Shown piece by piece: positions 41,119-50,184 of a stretch of 64,000 nt of DNA. The stretch covers positions 1 through 64,000 of the forward strand of contig JAIPJS010000014.1 in assembly GCA_021734025.1 (NCBI GenBank), given 5' to 3'. Source of the stretch: Candidatus Neomarinimicrobiota bacterium (GTDB taxonomy: Bacteria; Fidelibacterota; JAANXI01). The position numbers and the translations under genes were made by a program. The notes under the pieces were generated by a model that saw nothing but the letters and a program-made list of their open reading frames with translations, made no database searches and was not told the DNA's origin. The first letter of the stretch is position 1, and every line of letters starts with the position of its first letter.

Positions 41119-44004
41119 ATGCAGAAAGAATTTCCCAGCGAATATCAGCCGGAGCCTGCACGAATTCGTGGTGCCCTGGACAACGTGTTTAAAAATTCAT
41201 TGCGGCCGGTATCTCTGGGGTTAGGCATATTATATGCTCTTTTCACAGCCAGTCATTACTTCGTGCTCCCGGAGTATGCCGTCTGGCCGATGACCATTAT
41301 AGCTGGAATAACCGCGATAACATTGCTGTTTACTGCGTGGCAGGTTCAATATTCGGACTTATCCGCAACGGGTGCATATCTGATTGGAGCGGGCATAATT
41401 ATTTTACTGCTCATAAATACCCTCTTTCACCTTGTCTTGTTAGAAGACGTAAAGCAGACCACCAACATCGTTATAATCCTGATAGGCCAGGGGTTCTTTT
41501 TGTTGGCCACGGGATGGTACTACAGCATATTGTTTGTGACTGTCGTCTCTTGGGGAGCGGTCATCCAACTTATCCCGGCGTCTCCTGAAGTGACGCATTA
41601 TGCTTTTGCGTTGGCCTCCGGTGTGTTGCTGTCCGTATTGCTGCACCACTTGCGCGTTAAGGGGCTTACGCGACTGTATTCCAGCACCTTCGCCGAAGAG
41701 TACCATAAAGAGAAACTTGCTGAAACCGTAACAGAACTACGGAAAAGCGAAACCCGGGCCAGGGCAATGTCAGATGCTGCATTTGAGGGGATCGTCTTTA
41801 GCGAGGACGACCTCATAATCGACGCCAACCAAAATGTATGCACCATTTTCGGAATGAACCTGGAAGAGATTGTGGGGAAGGCAATCCCCGATTTGATTGC
41901 CCCGGGTGATCGGGATAAAGTCAGGGAAAACATTACCAACAGGTATGAGGAGCCGTATGAAGTAAAGGCGGTCAGGGCTGACGGGGATGAATTTCCACTG
42001 GAAGTCCATGAAAAATACATGGAATACCGGGATCAGCAGATCCGGGTGACCGCGCTTCGGGACCTGACCAGTCAGCGGCATATGGAAGAAGACGCGCGTA
42101 AATTTTCCCGTGCAATTGAGCAGAGTATCAGCGTGGTCCTGATTACAGATACCGAAGCCAGAATCGAATATGTGAACCCGGCATTTACAAAGCTGACCGG
42201 CTACACTTTCGAGGAGGTGCGGGGAAAAAATCCGAGCATTTTGAAATCGGGTGAGACTCCGGAATCGGTCTATGAGGAACTCTGGGAGGCACTGAAAAAC
42301 GGCGGCACATGGCGTGGTGAATTTATCAATGAAAAGAAGAACGGTGAGAAGTTCTGGGAAGCTGCAACCATTACTCCGGTTACTGGATCTGACGGGAATA
42401 TTACCCATTATATCGCTATAAAGGAGGATATCACCCAGCTCAAGAAGACTACCCAGCGACTCAAAGAGGCGAAGGAGGCAGCTGAGGAGGCCAACCGGAT
42501 TAAAAGTGAATTCCTGGCGAGTATGAGCCATGAGCTGCGAACCCCCTTAAACTCGGTGATCGGATTTTCCAATATCCTGTTGAAAAACAAAGACGATACA
42601 CTCACGGACAAGCAGATGACCTATCTTGAGCGTATCAAAAATAATGGGACGCACCTGCTGGAATTAATCAATGATGTGCTGGACCTGTCCAAAATTGAAG
42701 CGCATAAAATGACAGTTTCCAAATCTCAGGTGAACATTAAAGATCTGATACTGGAAGTCGCCCACCAACTAAGCGGGCAGGTAAGCGAGGACTTGGAACT
42801 GGTTACCTCGCTCCCGGACACGGTGCAGATTATTGAAACGGATCCCCGGAAAATTAAGCAGATTTTGATCAACCTGGCTGGAAATGCAATCAAATTTACC
42901 GATACCGGCACGGTGGAAATCGCACTAAAGGTCGATGAAAATTCCTGGCCGGAGCAGCTGGTGGTCAGCGATACCGGGATAGGAATTCCTGAAGAAAAAC
43001 TGGATACAATTTTTCAAGCGTTCCAGCAGATTGAAAGCGGGACCTCCCGTAATTATCAGGGAACCGGACTCGGCCTGGCGATCACTTCGTCATTATGCGA
43101 ATTGCTGGGATTCCGGGTTGAGGTGGAAAGTATCGTGGGCGAAGGGACAACGTTCACCATATCTCTGGGCGGGTTAAAAGAAGGGACTGGAGCCGTACTA
43201 CCGGAGCAAGCTATCGGCACAGATCTTGATGTGGCTGTTGAGCCTGGTGAAACCAACGCAGGAGACCAGGTGGTGCTCATTATCGATGATGACACTGACT
43301 CCCGTGTCCTGTTGAGCCACTACGTCCAGGAGTTCGGTTGTGAAGTTATTTCCGCCGGGTCGGGAACACAGGGATTGGAACTTGCTGCGAAAATTCATCC
43401 GGACATGATACTGCTGGACCTCATTATGGATCAAATGAGCGGTTTTGATGTATTAAAGAAGATCCGCAGAGATACCGGGCTCAGCGACGTTCCGGTGGTT
43501 ATCACCAGTATTGTTGCCAGCGAAAACAGGCAGAACCTGCTTGGAGCGGTTGATTTCCTGGACAAACCGGTCAGTCGCAGGCAGCTCCTCCAGTTACTGC
43601 GAAAACATTTAAAAGCTCAGAAGACCTCGGTCCTTATTGTCGATGATGACCCGGGGATGCGTGAACTCCTGGCGGACTTTTTACAGGATGAGCCAGTATC
43701 ACTTCATACGGCTGTCGATGGTAACGACGCTTTCCGGGTCCTGGAACAGGTCCCGGTGGATTTAATTCTGCTGGACATTGTGATGCCAGAGAAAGACGGA
43801 TTCACTTTCCTGGAGGAGTTGCGGGCGGTCGACCAGTTTATTAACCTCCCGGTAATTGTTATCACCGGAAAAGACCTTTCACAATCGGAACTGGAGCAAC
43901 TACATTTACACTCTGCAAAGCTTATTAAAAAAAGCGCAACCTTGCAGAACCGGTTGCATGAAGTCATAAGTGAAGCGCTTGTTCGTTTTGAATCCTCAGA
44001 TTAA
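41119..44004 (+). CDS. Hybrid sensor histidine kinase: membrane sensor, two PAS, HisKA, HATPase, two receivers
   Basis: 961 residues. About six membrane helices (30-180), PAS domain 1 (about 210-315), PAS domain 2 with PAC (about 325-440; ITDTEARIEYVNPAFTKLTG), HisKA with His471 in SMSHELRTPLNSVIGFSNIL, HATPase with DTGIGIPEEKLDTIFQAFQQ and NYQGTGLGLAI, then two receiver domains (about 715-830 and 835-955; LLDLIMDQMSGF and LLDIVMPEKDGF). The tandem receivers need an Hpt to pass phosphate on; Hpt proteins lie on both sides. Probably the input of the locus. Confidence 0.93.
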   Translation: MQKEFPSEYQPEPARIRGALDNVFKNSLRPVSLGLGILYALFTASHYFVLPEYAVWPMTIIAGITAITLLFTAWQVQYSDLSATGAYLIGAGIIILLLINTLFHLVLLEDVKQTTNIVIILIGQGFFLLATGWYYSILFVTVVSWGAVIQLIPASPEVTHYAFALASGVLLSVLLHHLRVKGLTRLYSSTFAEEYHKEKLAETVTELRKSETRARAMSDAAFEGIVFSEDDLIIDANQNVCTIFGMNLEEIVGKAIPDLIAPGDRDKVRENITNRYEEPYEVKAVRADGDEFPLEVHEKYMEYRDQQIRVTALRDLTSQRHMEEDARKFSRAIEQSISVVLITDTEARIEYVNPAFTKLTGYTFEEVRGKNPSILKSGETPESVYEELWEALKNGGTWRGEFINEKKNGEKFWEAATITPVTGSDGNITHYIAIKEDITQLKKTTQRLKEAKEAAEEANRIKSEFLASMSHELRTPLNSVIGFSNILLKNKDDTLTDKQMTYLERIKNNGTHLLELINDVLDLSKIEAHKMTVSKSQVNIKDLILEVAHQLSGQVSEDLELVTSLPDTVQIIETDPRKIKQILINLAGNAIKFTDTGTVEIALKVDENSWPEQLVVSDTGIGIPEEKLDTIFQAFQQIESGTSRNYQGTGLGLAITSSLCELLGFRVEVESIVGEGTTFTISLGGLKEGTGAVLPEQAIGTDLDVAVEPGETNAGDQVVLIIDDDTDSRVLLSHYVQEFGCEVISAGSGTQGLELAAKIHPDMILLDLIMDQMSGFDVLKKIRRDTGLSDVPVVITSIVASENRQNLLGAVDFLDKPVSRRQLLQLLRKHLKAQKTSVLIVDDDPGMRELLADFLQDEPVSLHTAVDGNDAFRVLEQVPVDLILLDIVMPEKDGFTFLEELRAVDQFINLPVIVITGKDLSQSELEQLHLHSAKLIKKSATLQNRLHEVISEALVRFESSD

Positions 44005-44058
44005 TTCCATGCATGCGATGATAAAAATCCCGGGACCGGCAGGGAAAGGACTAATGCG

Positions 44059-45594
44059 ATGGATGAACTGAAAGAATATTACCGGAACGCACTCGGAGGC
44101 CGCATTGAGGCGCTGGAATCAGCCAGGAAAGCCTTAAGTGATGGAGACTCCGACGCGGAGCAAACCATCCGGCGGATCGCACATTCACTGAAGGGCTCCG
44201 GCGGGACGTACGGATTTCCGGAGGTGTCTGCCACCGCCGGAAGTGTGGAGACGGCCGATGAGGAGGATCTCCTGGTGGAGTTATCCTTCTTACTGGAACT
44301 CCTCCGGGATATCTCCGCCGGGGAAAAGGACGTTGAGAGGAAAGTGCTGGTGGTGGAGGATGACCCCGAACTGGTCCACCTACTGGAATTAAAGCTCCGG
44401 TCTGAACAGCGGGAGATAGTATTTGCGCAAACCGGTGAGGAAGCCAAAACCTTCTTGCGGGATGCCGATTTTTCTCTGGTCATCCTGGATCTGATCCTCC
44501 CGGATTATGACGGACGGAATTTGCTCGTAGAGATTCGGGAAACACCGAAGACTGCGGGAATTCCGGTAATTGTGACAACGGCCAAAAGTAATCCCCATAT
44601 ACAATCCGAATGTTATGCCCTTGGCGCCGATGCGTTCTTTGAAAAGCCGTTTGACCCGGAGGCGCTCACTGCTGCGGTCGCCGATAAAATCCACCGGGCA
44701 GAAGCGCAGAAAGTTGCCGCCAATAAAGATCCATTGACGGGGCTCCCAAATCGGGCGGGATTCCTGGAGATGTTCGAACAGACGCACAGACTTGCCAGCA
44801 GACGACAATCTCAATTGGCTGTGGGCTTTATTGATATTGATCTTTTTAAATCGGTGAACGACAGGTACGGCCATAATATTGGCGATCAAGTTCTGCAAAA
44901 GACCGCTGCGATTCTCTCGGATTCCCTCAGAAAATCCGATATTTTGGCCCGCTGGGGAGGGGAAGAGTTCGTGGCCGCTTTTCCCGATACGGATGTGAGC
45001 GGGGCGGCCAAAGCATTGGAAAAAGCGCTGGATCATCTGCGGGATCACACCTTTACGGCGCAGGATGAACAATTTAGTGTCACCTTCTCTGCAGGTATCA
45101 CAGCAGCAGGCGAAGAGCAACTGACCGAAGAGCTCATCGCCGAGGCCGACCGATTATTGTATTTGGCCAAGGAAAATGGTCGAAATCAGGTGCTGTCTGA
45201 TGAGGCACAGCACGATCCCAGGCCGGATACCATTTTTTTGGCGGAGGACGACGATCTTATCGCCTCGGTTGTTAAACACCGGCTGGAAAAGGCCGAATAT
45301 CAGGTCGACCACTTTACCGATGGGTTACAAGCATTGGAGGCAGCGAAAGAGGACGGTATGTACGCGTTGTACATCCTGGATGTAAAAATGCCGGGAATGG
45401 ATGGTTTCGAACTATTAAAAAACATCAGGAGACTCCCGAGCGCAGACGCGGTCCCCGTTGTAATGTTGACTTCCATGGGGAGTGAAAAAGACGTAATCCG
45501 GGGTTTTTCACTGGGGGCCGATGACTATATCTTAAAGCCGTTTTCCCCGGGCGAACTAATTTCACGCGTAAACCGATTGATGAAAAAAACATGA
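44059..45594 (+). CDS. Hpt-receiver-GGDEF-receiver diguanylate cyclase
   Basis: 511 residues. Hpt domain with His42 (IAHSLKGSGGTYGF), receiver 1 (about 95-210, Asp144 in ILDLILPDYDG), GGDEF domain (about 220-380) with active site GGEEF (300-304) and an intact RxxD inhibitory site (Arg291-Asp294, five residues before), then receiver 2 (about 390-510, Asp441 in ILDVKMPGMDG). It should make c-di-GMP from two GTP, subject to product inhibition and to phosphorylation. An Hpt fused to a cyclase with flanking receivers links the phosphorelay directly to c-di-GMP. ATGA-type overlap with the next gene. Confidence 0.92.
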   Translation: MDELKEYYRNALGGRIEALESARKALSDGDSDAEQTIRRIAHSLKGSGGTYGFPEVSATAGSVETADEEDLLVELSFLLELLRDISAGEKDVERKVLVVEDDPELVHLLELKLRSEQREIVFAQTGEEAKTFLRDADFSLVILDLILPDYDGRNLLVEIRETPKTAGIPVIVTTAKSNPHIQSECYALGADAFFEKPFDPEALTAAVADKIHRAEAQKVAANKDPLTGLPNRAGFLEMFEQTHRLASRRQSQLAVGFIDIDLFKSVNDRYGHNIGDQVLQKTAAILSDSLRKSDILARWGGEEFVAAFPDTDVSGAAKALEKALDHLRDHTFTAQDEQFSVTFSAGITAAGEEQLTEELIAEADRLLYLAKENGRNQVLSDEAQHDPRPDTIFLAEDDDLIASVVKHRLEKAEYQVDHFTDGLQALEAAKEDGMYALYILDVKMPGMDGFELLKNIRRLPSADAVPVVMLTSMGSEKDVIRGFSLGADDYILKPFSPGELISRVNRLMKKT

Positions 45595-45959
45595 ATATAT
45601 TACTGGTGGACGACGACCCGGAAATTCAGTTTTTGACAAAATTCGTATTGGAACAGACCGGCGAATTCGATGTTACCGGAGTTGAGTCCATCGACAAGGC
45701 GAAGGTCATGCTCACGGAAATGGTTTTTGAGGGGATCCTTCTGGATGTGATGCTCCCGGACGGCAGTGGCATCGATATGTATGAAGAAATACAAGATAAT
45801 CCGGAGATCGATGTACCACCGGTGGTTTTCCTGACGGGGAAAGATGCTGGTGAGATCTTTCAGAAGATCAGGTCACTTGGCGCGGCCGGTTTCATCCAAA
45901 AGCCGTTTAATCCGGCAAATCTGGCAGAACAGGTTCGTTCAATCCTGCGGCCAGATTGA
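45591..45959 (+). CDS. Single-domain response regulator
   Basis: 122 residues. Asp52 in LLDVMLPDGSG is the phospho-acceptor, with Asp7-Asp9, Thr82 (FLTGKDAG) and Lys104 (IQKPFNP). Receiver only. It overlaps genes on both sides by 4 nt. Confidence 0.92.
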   Translation: MNILLVDDDPEIQFLTKFVLEQTGEFDVTGVESIDKAKVMLTEMVFEGILLDVMLPDGSGIDMYEEIQDNPEIDVPPVVFLTGKDAGEIFQKIRSLGAAGFIQKPFNPANLAEQVRSILRPD

Positions 45960-47308
45960 AATCAAACCTCTCAGAGCCTGTTTTGCCATACACCTTATTT
46001 CATTCTAAAGTCGCGATTCAATTACTCAGCCGAATGGCCGTGATTTTGCTCATCCTCACAATACCGGGGGACGCCTATTCCGGAAAAGCTCCCGAAAAAT
46101 TAACTAGTATCCAGTCTTCCGACCTGTATGCCCAGCATGTACATGCGCTGAACGACTCCGCATCCGGAGAATCGGAAGACAGCAGTAAAGCCGGAGATGC
46201 TCACAAAGGCAAAACTTTCTTTGGACAAAAGGACCTCCTTGATTCCGATCGATTTTGGGATTTGAACTATACCGATCGAATTTTATTCACCTTGGGAGTT
46301 TCGATACTCGTATTACTACTCTTTGTGGTGATTTTTGCTTTTGTGACCATTGGGTTCCGTATTAAAAATATCCGAAAGGAAAAACGTTGGAAGCAATTAG
46401 AAGCAACCTGGGAACCACTGTTAATCAGGGTGCTGGCGGGCGATGAGGCGCTGCAGGAACTCCACGCAAAAGTACGCAAGCCCGATCGGCTCAGATTTGT
46501 CGACTTCCTGATGCGTTATACCCAGCACTTTCGTGGGGAGGAACTGGATATCCTCACAGACCTGGCTCGTCCCTATCTGCCACTGGTTGAACGCCAGTGC
46601 CGGGATAGATCCTCGGAAGTCCGTGCCAGGGCGGTGAATTCACTCAGCACGCTCGGTTTTCAGGAGTATAAAACAAAAATAGTAAACGCGCTCGACGACC
46701 CGTCTCCGCTGGTAGCAATGATTGCCGCCCGGGCGCTGATGCGGAAAGACGAACCGGAACTGGCAGAGCATGTGTTACACAGGTTGCATCGGTTTATACA
46801 CTGGAGCATCAATTATTTGTCATCGATGCTGGCAGACGTGGGCGCCGCTATTGCTCCGACTCTTCGGAGCATCTTTTCCGACAAGGAATACTCGGTGAAG
46901 ACGCGCGCTGTGTGTGCCGATGCCCTGAGACAAATCCACGATTTTGAGGCAGCGGCCATAGCCAGAGATGTCCTGTCCAAAGAAACCGATCGCGACGTAT
47001 GTGCGGCAGCGTTACGATTACTGGATGCGGTAGGTCTGCCGGAACATCTTCCTGCCATTCGCAAATCAACCGACTCCCCGGATTTTGTAATCAGGGCACA
47101 GGCATACCGGGCGTTGGGTAACATTGGCGGAAAAGCAGAAATTCCAGTTTTGGAGTCCGCTATGGGTGATCAGGAGCCATGGGTTGCCATCAAGGCGGCA
47201 TACGGAATTCTTGCTGCCGGAGGTGAACGCCGGCTTATTGAAATTGCGCAATCCGGCGGGGAACAGGCAACACTGGCAAAGCAGGTTTTGTTGGAGTCGG
47301 ACGCATGA
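45956..47308 (+). CDS. Membrane-anchored HEAT-repeat protein
   Basis: 450 residues. N-terminal hydrophobic segment (26-38), a Ser-rich periplasmic linker, a membrane helix (109-133), then a cytoplasmic part with HEAT-like repeats (about 200-445; ARAVNSLSTLGFQEYKTKIV, VIRAQAYRALGNIGGKAEIP). It overlaps the receiver before it and the glycosyltransferase after it by 4 nt. Such a helical scaffold could hold the synthase and sense the receivers or c-di-GMP. I know of no assigned biochemical function. Confidence 0.8.
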   Translation: MKSNLSEPVLPYTLFHSKVAIQLLSRMAVILLILTIPGDAYSGKAPEKLTSIQSSDLYAQHVHALNDSASGESEDSSKAGDAHKGKTFFGQKDLLDSDRFWDLNYTDRILFTLGVSILVLLLFVVIFAFVTIGFRIKNIRKEKRWKQLEATWEPLLIRVLAGDEALQELHAKVRKPDRLRFVDFLMRYTQHFRGEELDILTDLARPYLPLVERQCRDRSSEVRARAVNSLSTLGFQEYKTKIVNALDDPSPLVAMIAARALMRKDEPELAEHVLHRLHRFIHWSINYLSSMLADVGAAIAPTLRSIFSDKEYSVKTRAVCADALRQIHDFEAAAIARDVLSKETDRDVCAAALRLLDAVGLPEHLPAIRKSTDSPDFVIRAQAYRALGNIGGKAEIPVLESAMGDQEPWVAIKAAYGILAAGGERRLIEIAQSGGEQATLAKQVLLESDA

Positions 47309-48531
47309 TAGAAATTACCCTCAGAATTTTCGTCTTTGGCTTTAGTTTTCTTGTTCTGACGTATTTTTTCGCGTTGAACACCTTCTATATGCTCACCAAT
47401 ATCTTTGCCTTTACGTCCTTGCGGAAATATGCCGGTCGGCTGAAGTCATTTCAGATTAACGAATTGCTCAGTTCCTCCGGAGCGCCGCCGATAACCTTGC
47501 TGGCGCCGGCCTATAACGAGGAGGCGACCTGCGTAGCGTCAACCCGGGCCCTCCTGACCTTGAATTATCCTGAATACGAAGTACTGATGATTAACGACGG
47601 CTCCAAAGATGCCACTCTGGAGACTATGATTCAGGCATATGATATGGTGCCGGCAGCCCGGGTTCCGACAGCGGGAATCGATACGGCTGGGGTGAAGGAG
47701 GTGTATAAGAGCCGAAAAAATCCCAATCTCTGGCTGATAGATAAAAACAACGGCGGTAAGGCAGATGCGCTGAACGTCGGCCTGAATTATTGCAGGACGC
47801 CATTATTTTGTGCCATGGATGCGGATACGCTGCTGGAACGGGATGCATTAATCCGGATCGTCCGGCCTTTTCTGGAAGATTCATCCACGGTCGCCGCCGG
47901 AGGAATTATCAGGATTGTCAACGATTGCACAGTGGAAAACGGTATTGTTACGGATGTTCGTCTGCCAAAGAATATGCTTGCAAAATTTCAGGTGATGGAG
48001 TATCTGCGCGCCTTTCTTTCCGGCCGCATGGGGTGGGATGCACTGGATGCTATGCTCATCATTTCCGGGGCCTTCGGGATGTTCCGGCGATCTACCGTGG
48101 TGAATGCCGGGGGATATGCCACGCCCAGAACATCTTTTCATACAGTCGGAGAGGATATGGAGTTGGTCGTGCGGCTGCATAAATATTGTCACGATAACGA
48201 CTTAGAATACCAGGTGCGCTTTGTCCCCGATCCAGTTGCATGGACGGAATGTCCGGAATCTCTAAAAGTGTTGGGTCGTCAACGGGATCGGTGGCAGCGG
48301 GGACTGTACGAGTGCCTGATGGCGCACCGGTCGATGCTGTTTGAGCCCAAATACGGAAAAATCGGAATGCTTGCCTACCCGTACTTTTTCTTCCTGGAGA
48401 TGTTAGGGCCTGCCATCGAACTTCCGGGCTATTTTGTACTCCTGTATGTTATTATCACCGGGATGGTGTCGCCAGTCTTTGCTATAACGTTTTTTTGGTG
48501 GCCGTTGTCTTTGGTATGGTCCTCTCTATAG
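47305..48531 (+). CDS. Processive family 2 glycosyltransferase (polysaccharide synthase), N-terminal 408 residues; frameshifted
   Basis: N-terminal membrane helix (5-30), GT2 domain with Asp98 (NDGS), the DAD triplet at 172-174, the general-base region Glu283-Asp284 (GEDMELVVRLH) and QRDRW (326-330), the QxxRW motif of processive enzymes such as hyaluronan, PNAG and cellulose synthases. C-terminal membrane helices begin near 350. The frame ends after WWPLSLVWSSL. The -1 frame across a T7 run (48490-48496) continues the last membrane helix and adds about 85 residues to 48749, so the intact protein is about 480 residues. The indel could be a sequencing error, a mutation or a slippery site. Confidence 0.85.
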   Translation: MIEITLRIFVFGFSFLVLTYFFALNTFYMLTNIFAFTSLRKYAGRLKSFQINELLSSSGAPPITLLAPAYNEEATCVASTRALLTLNYPEYEVLMINDGSKDATLETMIQAYDMVPAARVPTAGIDTAGVKEVYKSRKNPNLWLIDKNNGGKADALNVGLNYCRTPLFCAMDADTLLERDALIRIVRPFLEDSSTVAAGGIIRIVNDCTVENGIVTDVRLPKNMLAKFQVMEYLRAFLSGRMGWDALDAMLIISGAFGMFRRSTVVNAGGYATPRTSFHTVGEDMELVVRLHKYCHDNDLEYQVRFVPDPVAWTECPESLKVLGRQRDRWQRGLYECLMAHRSMLFEPKYGKIGMLAYPYFFFLEMLGPAIELPGYFVLLYVIITGMVSPVFAITFFWWPLSLVWSSL

Positions 48532-48749
48532 CTGCCGTGGGATTAGAGGAGCTGACTTTTCGACGGTATCCGAAATTTACGGATCTGCTCCAGCTCTTCG
48601 GGTTGGCCGTCATTGAGAATTTTGGATACCGGCAGCTGACCACCTATTGGCGGATCCGCGGGTTTATCTCCGCGCTCCGGGGGAAGACCGGCTGGGGCCA
48701 GATGGAGCGAAAAGGATTTGCGCAAAAATCATCGCAAAACCAGAATTAA
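48495..48749 (+). CDS. C-terminal part of the glycosyltransferase in the -1 frame
   Basis: 84 codons. The hydrophobic start (LVAVVFGMVLSIAAVGLEEL) continues the transmembrane helix interrupted in the upstream frame, and the rest (TDLLQLFGLAVIENFGYRQL, WRIRGFISALRGKTGWGQME) is the membrane and cytoplasmic tail usual for GT2 synthases. No ribosome binding site of its own, so it is read as an extension, not a separate gene. Confidence 0.8.
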   Translation: MVAVVFGMVLSIAAVGLEELTFRRYPKFTDLLQLFGLAVIENFGYRQLTTYWRIRGFISALRGKTGWGQMERKGFAQKSSQNQN

Positions 48750-48761
48750 AGGTGGCGTAAT

Positions 48762-50033
48762 ATGAAGCTAACACGCGGGTTACTGTTCTGGGTGGGTATT
48801 ATAATTTTAACAACCTCAAATCCGGTATATGGGCAGGATGTCAATGTAGATTCGCTTTTCGCGGAGGCCAGAGATGCCGCGTTCGAGCAAGAGAACCGGG
48901 AATTGGCGAGACAGCTCAGTATGCGGGCACTGGAGATAAGTCCTGCATATCACGAGATCCGGATTTTCCTTGGGAGACTTTATGCGTGGGACAGCCAATA
49001 CGAACAGGCGGAGAAACAACTCCAGCGTGTACTTGCCGCAGATCCTGGTAACACAGATGCCAGAGGCGCTCTATTGGATGTCTACATCTGGTCGGAGCAG
49101 TATACGGAGGTATTAGAAACGGCCAGAAGCGGATTACGCCGTAATCCGGTGAATGAAAAATTTCTGTACAGCAAATCGTTGGCATTGAGTAAGACCGGAG
49201 AACCCCGTCAGGCAATTATTACGCTGAATACTCTTTTACAGGTGGAGCCATCACATGAGCGGGGATTAACACTGTTTAAATTACTGCAGGAACAGCAAGC
49301 ACTGTATGAGGTTTCCCTGAGTTATCGGTATGATCGGTTTCAAAGCGCTGATGGTCCGTGGAATTTAATTTGTACCGATCAGAACAGGGACCCGTGGCAC
49401 ACGGTGAACGCAGAGATCAACCGGCGATTTGGGTTCGGCCCTGCGATTTTTCGGGTACATCAGGCGAGTCGCTTTGGGCAAAATGACTGGCAGGCGGAAT
49501 TTGATCTTTACCCGAGTATCAGACAGGGTACGTATGCCTATTTGAATGTGGGATTTGCGGGCGCGGATCTGTTCCCGGAATATCGATTTGGCGGTGAACT
49601 GTATCAGAGTCTCCCTAAAGCGTTCGAAGTTTCATTGGGGCTGCGGTATATGAAATTTACCGCCTCGGATGTTGCCGTGTATACAATGTCTGCAGGGAAA
49701 TACTGGGGAAATTACTGGTTAAACTTCCGCACGTACCTTACGCCCAAAGCGGTCTCGTTTTCCCGGTCAGCCATTTTCACTGCCCGTCGGTATTTCAGAG
49801 ATGCAGAAAATTATATCGGACTCACCTTCTCGCTGGGCGAATCACCTGATTTGTTGCTGAGTGCCGGGGAAGCGAATAATTTGAGTGCACGGGCTATCCA
49901 GATAAATGGTCACTGGAAAATGGGAGCCATGTATGCTCTCAAGTGGAATGTGAGTTTCGCAAATGAAGAATGGCAGACAGAACAATATCTGAAGAACTGC
50001 GGAATCGAACTTGGCTTATCGAGACAATTTTAA
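48762..50033 (+). CDS. TPR/YaiO-type outer-membrane beta-barrel protein
   Basis: 423 residues. A signal peptide ends near NPVYGQD. TPR-like helices cover about 28-175 (LFAEARDAAFEQENRELARQ, YEQAEKQLQRVLAADPGNTD). From about 180 the sequence is barrel-like (YEVSLSYRYDRFQ, AFEVSLGLRYMKFTASDV) and ends in a Phe-terminal strand, ELGLSRQF. This TPR-plus-barrel form resembles YaiO and recalls exporters such as PgaA. Beside a processive synthase it is the natural candidate for polymer export across the outer membrane. Confidence 0.85.
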   Translation: MKLTRGLLFWVGIIILTTSNPVYGQDVNVDSLFAEARDAAFEQENRELARQLSMRALEISPAYHEIRIFLGRLYAWDSQYEQAEKQLQRVLAADPGNTDARGALLDVYIWSEQYTEVLETARSGLRRNPVNEKFLYSKSLALSKTGEPRQAIITLNTLLQVEPSHERGLTLFKLLQEQQALYEVSLSYRYDRFQSADGPWNLICTDQNRDPWHTVNAEINRRFGFGPAIFRVHQASRFGQNDWQAEFDLYPSIRQGTYAYLNVGFAGADLFPEYRFGGELYQSLPKAFEVSLGLRYMKFTASDVAVYTMSAGKYWGNYWLNFRTYLTPKAVSFSRSAIFTARRYFRDAENYIGLTFSLGESPDLLLSAGEANNLSARAIQINGHWKMGAMYALKWNVSFANEEWQTEQYLKNCGIELGLSRQF

Positions 50034-50085
50034 TCAAAGAATTCCCCGAGGTCTCTACCCGCCGCCGACAGGTTGCCTGAGACCT
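50028..50085. repeat. Interspersed repeat copy 2
   Basis: Positions 50028-50056 repeat 27906-27934 exactly. Here the copy continues differently and folds as AGGTCTC (50049-50055) with GAGACCT (50079-50085). It begins within the last codon region of the YaiO gene and leads into a broken peptide deformylase gene. Confidence 0.7.
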
Positions 50086-50184
50086 TCATGATTTCAGAAA
50101 GAAATGCCATCGCCTGCGAACTGGCTGGCTCCGTAACCCACCGGTCGGAGTCCCCGCCTCACTGGTAGGATCGCCTGGGATAAC

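Noticed and set aside
41770-42531. 253-codon minus-strand ORF inside the hybrid kinase gene
   Set aside because: Shadow frame; PAS and HisKA motifs clearly lie on the plus strand.
44389-45120. 243-codon minus-strand ORF inside the diguanylate cyclase gene
   Set aside because: Shadow of a strongly supported plus-strand gene whose motifs are all in the other frame.
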